NCBI GenBank assembly: GCA_039720395.1
Contig: CM077820.1
Location: 11,431,848-11,495,847 of the forward strand
Length of the DNA stretch: 64,000 nucleotides
Reading direction: 5' to 3'
Source: Liquidambar formosana
Lineage: Eukaryota; Streptophyta; Magnoliopsida; Saxifragales; Altingiaceae
Both the position numbers and the translations under genes were made by a program. The notes under the pieces are model-generated. The model was not told where the DNA came from. It saw only the letters and a program-made list of their open reading frames with translations, and searched no databases. Shown in pieces: positions 58,612 to 64,000 of this stretch; position 1 is the stretch's first letter, and each line of letters opens with the position of its first letter.

Positions 58612-61600
58612 TCAGTCCTTGTGATCTTCAAAGGACAGAGATTTCATTCTCCATATTTTGAGCGAGGCCTTGACGCTCCCTTTAGTTGCATTGTTGAACA
58701 GAAATAGCCTTGCTGCCTCATAGATTGCTTCAATTGGATAAATTCGAACTATGATAACTGTTCTCCCTCCTTGCGCAAAGCTTTCCACAATTGAATGATC
58801 CACCTGAGTCAACAAATTAAATCATAATTTAGGTTTATGCACTCGATCTGTGCTAATGTCCATTGGATTTTATTTGGAAGAAACTCCATGGAAGAACGAT
58901 TTAATTTTATGTATTAAAACTTAATTAAAATTCAATTTTTGGATTTAGAGGTATCACCAGCTTCCTCAAAGAAGCTAAAATGAGCCATTTTGTTGTTGAA
59001 TTTGCATGCCAAAGCAATATTTTCATCACCAATTATTTATTTCCTGTAAAGCGATTTGAAATAGGTCCATTCTAACGTCTCGGCCCTTTAGGACCTAGGC
59101 CTAGACCTACACCCACAAAGACAGTACGTCTCACGAATAAAACGGGTCCAAAATCTACATATTTTGATACCATGTTAAATTTTTAACCTAAAAACTTAAA
59201 CTATAAAATGAAAGGTCTAAACTAGTACATGAAATCATATCAAATTTTATATTTAAACGATGTGGGTGTAGACTTCCTAACACATTCTAGGTTGAGTTTA
59301 AATGTACCCTTTTTCTATGTTTTCTTGACAACGCATTTGAAATTGATGAATTTCGGGGTCTTCTACAAGATTTCCGGCCAACTTGGCGAAGGAAGAAAAA
59401 CAAGAAGGGGGTTTTCCAAATTGAAGGAAGATAAGAGGAAATAATATCACTTACCAATAGTCTCATAGACAAGTTTTCATCATAAAGCACAGGAACTTCA
59501 GCCCCATAGGATTGCTTGTCAACACTAGAAGCCTTGGATGACCTGCATTACCAAACATTCTCGGATTACTTTCATTTTTGTAGCATAATGTTAGCCATCC
59601 AATTATGTGATATCATAAAACAATGTATCTAATTAAGAAGACAAAGTTCTAAGCATGGTCAATGATTTTGGCAATTCAAGCTAGAATCATATAACATGGG
59701 CAAAAGGACAAGTACTAAAAAAGATATATGCATTTAAAGTCACTTTAAAATTTACTCAGAATAGTCATTGTATTATATTCACAAATGATATTGAAATTAT
59801 ACAAAACTCTAGCTCTAAAAAAAATTCACAAAAGCAATTTTTTTTTTTTTTTGGGTAAAAAAAAATTCAATTCGTGATATAATTGTCAAACACTAGAGGG
59901 GCTACAAAACACTAGTTATACAATAGAAATAAAAGATTCAGAGAAAACTTTTTCTTCATGAAAAAGAGGGCAAACCTGCTTTTGTCGGCGCAGAAGAAAG
60001 TCGTTAGATAGCCATTGGTATCTTTGGCAATGTAGAAATAAATAGGCGTTAGCTCAGAAAGTGTTTCATCAGCGTGAACTAAAAGGCCAAATGGTCCAAA
60101 GGAACCTCTCTCAAATGCACCACGGCTGCAATTATAAGTTGCATCATAATCCACAATTTCCTCCATTGCCTCTTTGTCTATCTCAAACTCGGCACTTATG
60201 TCTAACTGTCACCATTACAAAACAAGTCCATGTAAGCCGCGCCATTTATTTTATTTTATTTTATTTTATTTTTTTTCACTCACAAAAAGTAAATAAAGCA
60301 CTCACATACCCACAAAAAGGAAAAAAAACAAGGGGGGATTACAAACCTTACAGGCTAATAGTCGATACCAGATAACACAAACAACAAGTTTTAGTAAATA
60401 AAATATATTAGCTTGAGATACATTATTGACCTATTCCATAATAATTAAAAGTTTTTAGGGTCAAATGCACCCTTCTAACATAACACAAATATATTACTCA
60501 ATTCCTACGAAGACGTTACGTTTACAGTACGTACATAGAACCCAACTGATATGCTCATGGGTTGGCCTAAATTTCAAATCCAATGAAGACACCATCAATT
60601 CTTATTACTCTAAGGTGCACCTTCTAACAAAGCTTTTCTTACGTAAGTGGGAAAAAAGAGAGTGGGGGTTTGGGAATTGTTGCAGGTTTCAATCTGTACC
60701 ATTACCTAGTGATGAAAAGAATAAAAAGAAACTAAAATTTAACCCAAAAAATAAAAAATAAAATAGAAGAAGATTCCTACGCAGAAAGGGGGAAAAAAGG
60801 AATAAAAGAAGAGAAAATAGGGTATGAAAAAAAATGAAGAAGACAAAAGAAATAGGCCAGACCTGATCTGTAGCTGTGCCGATGTCAAGTGGAAAAATAG
60901 CACCGGGTTCGAGCTTCACCCCATCAAATTCTGTGCTGCTGAATCTCAAGCTTTCCACCTCCTCCACTGGCCATTGAAGTATACGGCTTCTCGTCTTGTT
61001 GTCGAATACCACAACCCTTGGAATGGTCTGTACAATACATCAAGAAATTATTTTGGAAATAATTCAGATTTTTGATAGTGTGATCCAAGAAAGGGTTCCA
61101 TTTCTATTAAATTAATGGTGTGTTCTAATATATATAGAGAAAACAATTACCATAGTATGACTTATATATATATATATACCATGCATTAGGGTTTTAATCT
61201 TTACATTGGTCTAATGTACCTCATATCCTATTAATACACAAAGTATAACTCCCAATGTGTGTGTTAGTATAAATTATATCATCACGTGCTTATCTGCTAA
61301 TCATCAAATGTATTTGATATATATAGTCCTTTTAATATCAAGCTCATTTGATGTGACATAAATGGCTACTGATGTGATTGATGTTGTTTTTGTCACATTA
61401 TTAGGCAAACAAAATTGGGGGAATTACCGATTAGGTTCATCATTTCATGGTATTGCCCCATAAAGATGTTTTGACTATCAACTTGTTTTTGTTTCCAGTA
61501 GTTTATAATAAAGTCAGTAGTCAGTTTGTTGAGGCAATCCTTCTGAGGCAATTCCATGGAATGATGAACCTGATCGGTAATTCCCCCAACAAAATTAGGG

Positions 61601-61749
61601 ATGCATAGCATGGTTCATAATTTTTCAAAAAAAAAAAAAAAAAAAAAAGAAAGAAAGCATTGTTCATGATCCCTCCATCTATTTTGTACATACAAAGAAT
61701 TGCCCTTTTGTATCTTAATCCCCTTGTTCTATATTTTATTTTAATATAG

Positions 61750-61780
<31 letters not shown>

Positions 61781-62950
61781 AAAAGGGTTTACTATTTTCA
61801 CTAAACAATTGACAATTATTGAATTATTAAATTCTTTCTAAGATTCGAAACTCAACTCAACACAAATGAGCCTTAAAATCAAATACATGAAATTAATTAT
61901 ACGAATCTGTTATAATATATATCATTATCATAGGTTTAAAAAATGAAATAACAATAATACCTGAATGCCTGCCCAGCCCTTGTTTTTCTGATCATCTTCA
62001 CTGTCAGCTTCTACACCATAACCCCAGTTAATCCTCCTCATTTTGTTGGGGTCATAGAACGTTTTTGATGCATAGTATCTTCCATAATCAACCTTGAACC
62101 CAACACCCAAATGCTCATCCGGATAATCAGGTATCCATTTATCGCTTTCCCAATCATAGGTCCCGAGTGCATAGTAATCATACGCATACATTGTAGCATT
62201 TTTGTCCCCACCACTAGCCTTAAGCACATGCTTAATTCCTGGGCCAGTAGCCGAATTATTCAACCCATTCGACCGCGTCGTCGAAATCGGGTAAATGTCC
62301 AAGCATTCCCACATGCCCATTTCTGGGACCTCATATAAGACCCCCTTCCGCAAGTAGCTACGAAAATCGGTGGTTTGATAAACAAGAAAAACACCCGTAT
62401 CAAGATCATTAGCATACTTCGCCCCAATGGCGACCCGCCATCTTTCATCCAGTCCAAGCCATGCTGTGGTCGGGTCACGAAAGTCATCTTGATCAATTTC
62501 GGGTGGTGGTTCCATAACCGGGTTGTCCTTGTACTTGAGCCAATCACGGAGGTAAGGATCGGATAGGTTGGCGGGGTAGGCAAGGTTTTGTATTTGTTTC
62601 GGTTTATCTCCCTTTCCGATTTTTCCGGTGTACAATATTACAATTTGGCCATTGGGGAGATGGGTCGCGGACCCGGTGTAGACACCGTCCCTATCAAACG
62701 GGCTATCACGGGTGATCGCAAGCGGAAGGTGGTTCCAGTGCATAAGGTCCGTTGACACGGCGTGACCCCATGTCATGTTGCCCCAATCCGCAGAATCTGG
62801 GTTGTACTGGTAGAACAGATGGTACCGCCCCATGTGGAATAATGGACCTACACCCATGCATTCAACCATCACCCGGTGTAAAATTAACAATTGATCGACA
62901 CAATCCAAACGCATGTCAAATAAGGTTTCTCAAGGACTTACCGCAAGGAT
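58612..62950 (-). CDS. Acid invertase (GH32) copy A, exons 2-7, apparently intact
   Basis: Exon 2 (mini) is 62942-62950, exon 3 61961-62847, exon 4 60863-61027, exon 5 59976-60205, exon 6 59455-59542, exon 7 58612-58803. All have AG/GT borders and matching phases. Exon 1 lies beyond the window. Plant GH32 enzymes hydrolyse or transfer fructosyl units from sucrose; the signal peptide of sister copies points to secretion. Visible motifs: D-P-C-G (nucleophile Asp kept, Asn replaced by Cys), [17 protein letters not shown] (transition-state Asp), [10 protein letters not shown] (acid/base Glu), [11 protein letters not shown], then a C-terminal beta-sandwich. VYTGSAT and WGY replace the usual WSGSAT and WGW. 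By adding sister exon 1 the protein would be about 600 residues. Invertase, fructan exohydrolase or another activity are all possible. Confidence 0.9.
61137..61960 (-). other. Intron 3 of invertase copy A with repeats
   Basis: Includes a member of the dispersed repeat family (about 61165-61325), an A run at 61628-61648 and a (TA)n tract at 61749-61774. AATTCCCCCAACAAAATT-type sequence near 61410 and 61580 occurs in opposite orientations, hinting at another small inverted-repeat element. Confidence 0.5.
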
Positions 62951-64000
62951 CTGAAGCCGAAATACCCAAACGTTCCCACCCACCGAAGAGCCATGAGAAA
63001 TGATTAAGAGAATTGGTTCAGGCGGTCAGTGCATGGACAAATTATATATAGGGAAAAGGACTAAAAGTAAATGATGTAATTTGGGTAAATGTTTGAAAGC
63101 TAAAATTTCCTTTTTTTTTGGCTGAGAAAATAAAATCTAACTACCATAGCAAAATAATCAAACAAAAAATAAATAAATATTAGATCTTCATACACTCCTA
63201 AAGTTTTCATTCAAATCAAATAGTAAAGTTTATGGATATTATATCCAGCACTTGAATTTGAATCTCGAATACTAATCTTTAACCTACTAACCAACTAATT
63301 TTAGAATAAATTTCTTATTATTTTATGATAAATTTCTGCATTTCATTCCATTTTGTTTGATCTTATTTTTCATTTGTGGTACAACCCTTAGCATGGAATC
63401 CTATCGAACGTACAGGTTTATCGAATCACATGCAAGAACCCACTCCACAGTCCACACCCGCCAGGGGTTATTTTTCATTGGTGGTGCACTGTAAAAAGTC
63501 AAAGCTTTGATTTGCCTTTCTCAACATAGTCTTTCGGAAACGTTGCCAAAGAAAGAGTAAATTGTTGGTTGCACGGAATTCAGTACATCCAAGCTGGTGG
63601 CACATACATTTTCCATGGAAGATTGGTCGTGAGCATCCACCAAGGTGATCAAGAGAGAAGATCATTAATTACTGAATCACTGATCCAACTTGGGACCAGC
63701 TATTCTACTCCACGCATCAATACCGTCCTTATGGCTCTCACTAGTCTTTTTCATGTGACATCAATATATATGAATTTTTTTGGTATTTTTTCAAATACGA
63801 TGACGTGTATCAATAATCACATCACCAAAGAAAAAAAACAAAAGACAAAAAAAGTAGTATGAAGATCATTTTAATCCGCACCGGATCTGGATTTGGTGCA
63901 ATAGCACCCGTTTTACTGCATCATGCAGTAATCGTTGAGATTGTGACATGTGGCAAGTGGAGGCAATAGACTGCTGTGGTTCAAAACACACAAAAGCTAG
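62951..64000 (-). other. Intron 1 of invertase copy A (continues past the window)
   Basis: 62951-63578 matches intron 1 of copies B and C (for example CTCAACATAG and GGTTGCACGG blocks). At 63579 homology stops abruptly and unrelated sequence follows to the edge, probably an insertion. No exon 1 is seen before position 64000. Confidence 0.65.

Noticed and set aside
63569..63862. 97-codon plus-strand frame at the right edge
   Set aside because: Crosses the boundary between invertase intron homology and unrelated DNA at 63579; no family signature.
1..64000. CRISPR arrays, rRNA, tRNA genes, organelle DNA insertions
   Set aside because: None seen; the only tRNA-like signal is the degenerate SINE at 12796-13010.

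Overview
The window is nuclear DNA of a flowering plant, almost certainly a eudicot. It has AT-rich introns with GT-AG borders, plant-type LTR retrotransposons, plant MITEs, a PR-10/Bet v 1 gene and GH32 acid invertase genes with the 9-nt mini-exon typical of plants. The species cannot be named from the sequence. Most of the 64 kb is transposable-element DNA. Only three host genes look intact: a LEA-2 membrane protein (16599-17243, minus), a two-exon PR-10 gene (18403-18983, plus) and one invertase (58612-62950, minus, exon 1 beyond the right edge).

The framework is a decayed tandem array of GH32 invertase units, all on the minus strand. From right to left: copy A (58612->64000) is open in every exon seen. 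Copy C (37587-50537) has exons 1 and 3-7 but is dead, with frameshifts, a stop, a lost mini-exon, a lost RDP motif and several insertions. Copy E (35596-35769) is an orphan last exon. Copy B (9437-11334) is an orphan exon 1 plus mini-exon. The duplicated unit includes more than 1 kb of 3' flank and at least 1 kb of 5' flank, so the copies act as empty-site controls for each other's transposon insertions.

Transposons by position: a non-autonomous Athila-type Ty3 element (1697-8046, TSD ACTTG); a 12.6-kb CACTA element (19319-31888, TSD GGG) carrying spliced-gene fragments of an endosomal NHX antiporter and an ECA3-type calcium ATPase; a 1.49-kb Mutator-like element (33293-34780, 9-bp TSD) nested in another inverted-repeat element; a hAT MITE (36982-37254, 8-bp TSD); a 5'-truncated LINE split by a structurally shuffled but largely open Ty1-copia element (40194-44377, TSD AATCA); a Mutator-like MITE (45741-46477); a hAT-like insertion inside invertase C exon 3 (47496-48195); a probable solo LTR (50655-51295); a palindromic MITE (51946-52177); and a 4.8-kb non-autonomous hAT element (52546-57357, perfect 8-bp TSD) holding phase-compatible exons of an unidentified gene.

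The most unusual items are the copia element whose pre-integrase segment has moved to the 3' end at the same point where its pol ORF begins, the CACTA element with two captured host genes, the in-frame internal deletion and asymmetric LTRs of the Athila element, and a GH32 family in which several normally invariant active-site-region residues differ. All calls come from reading the sequence; no database search was run.
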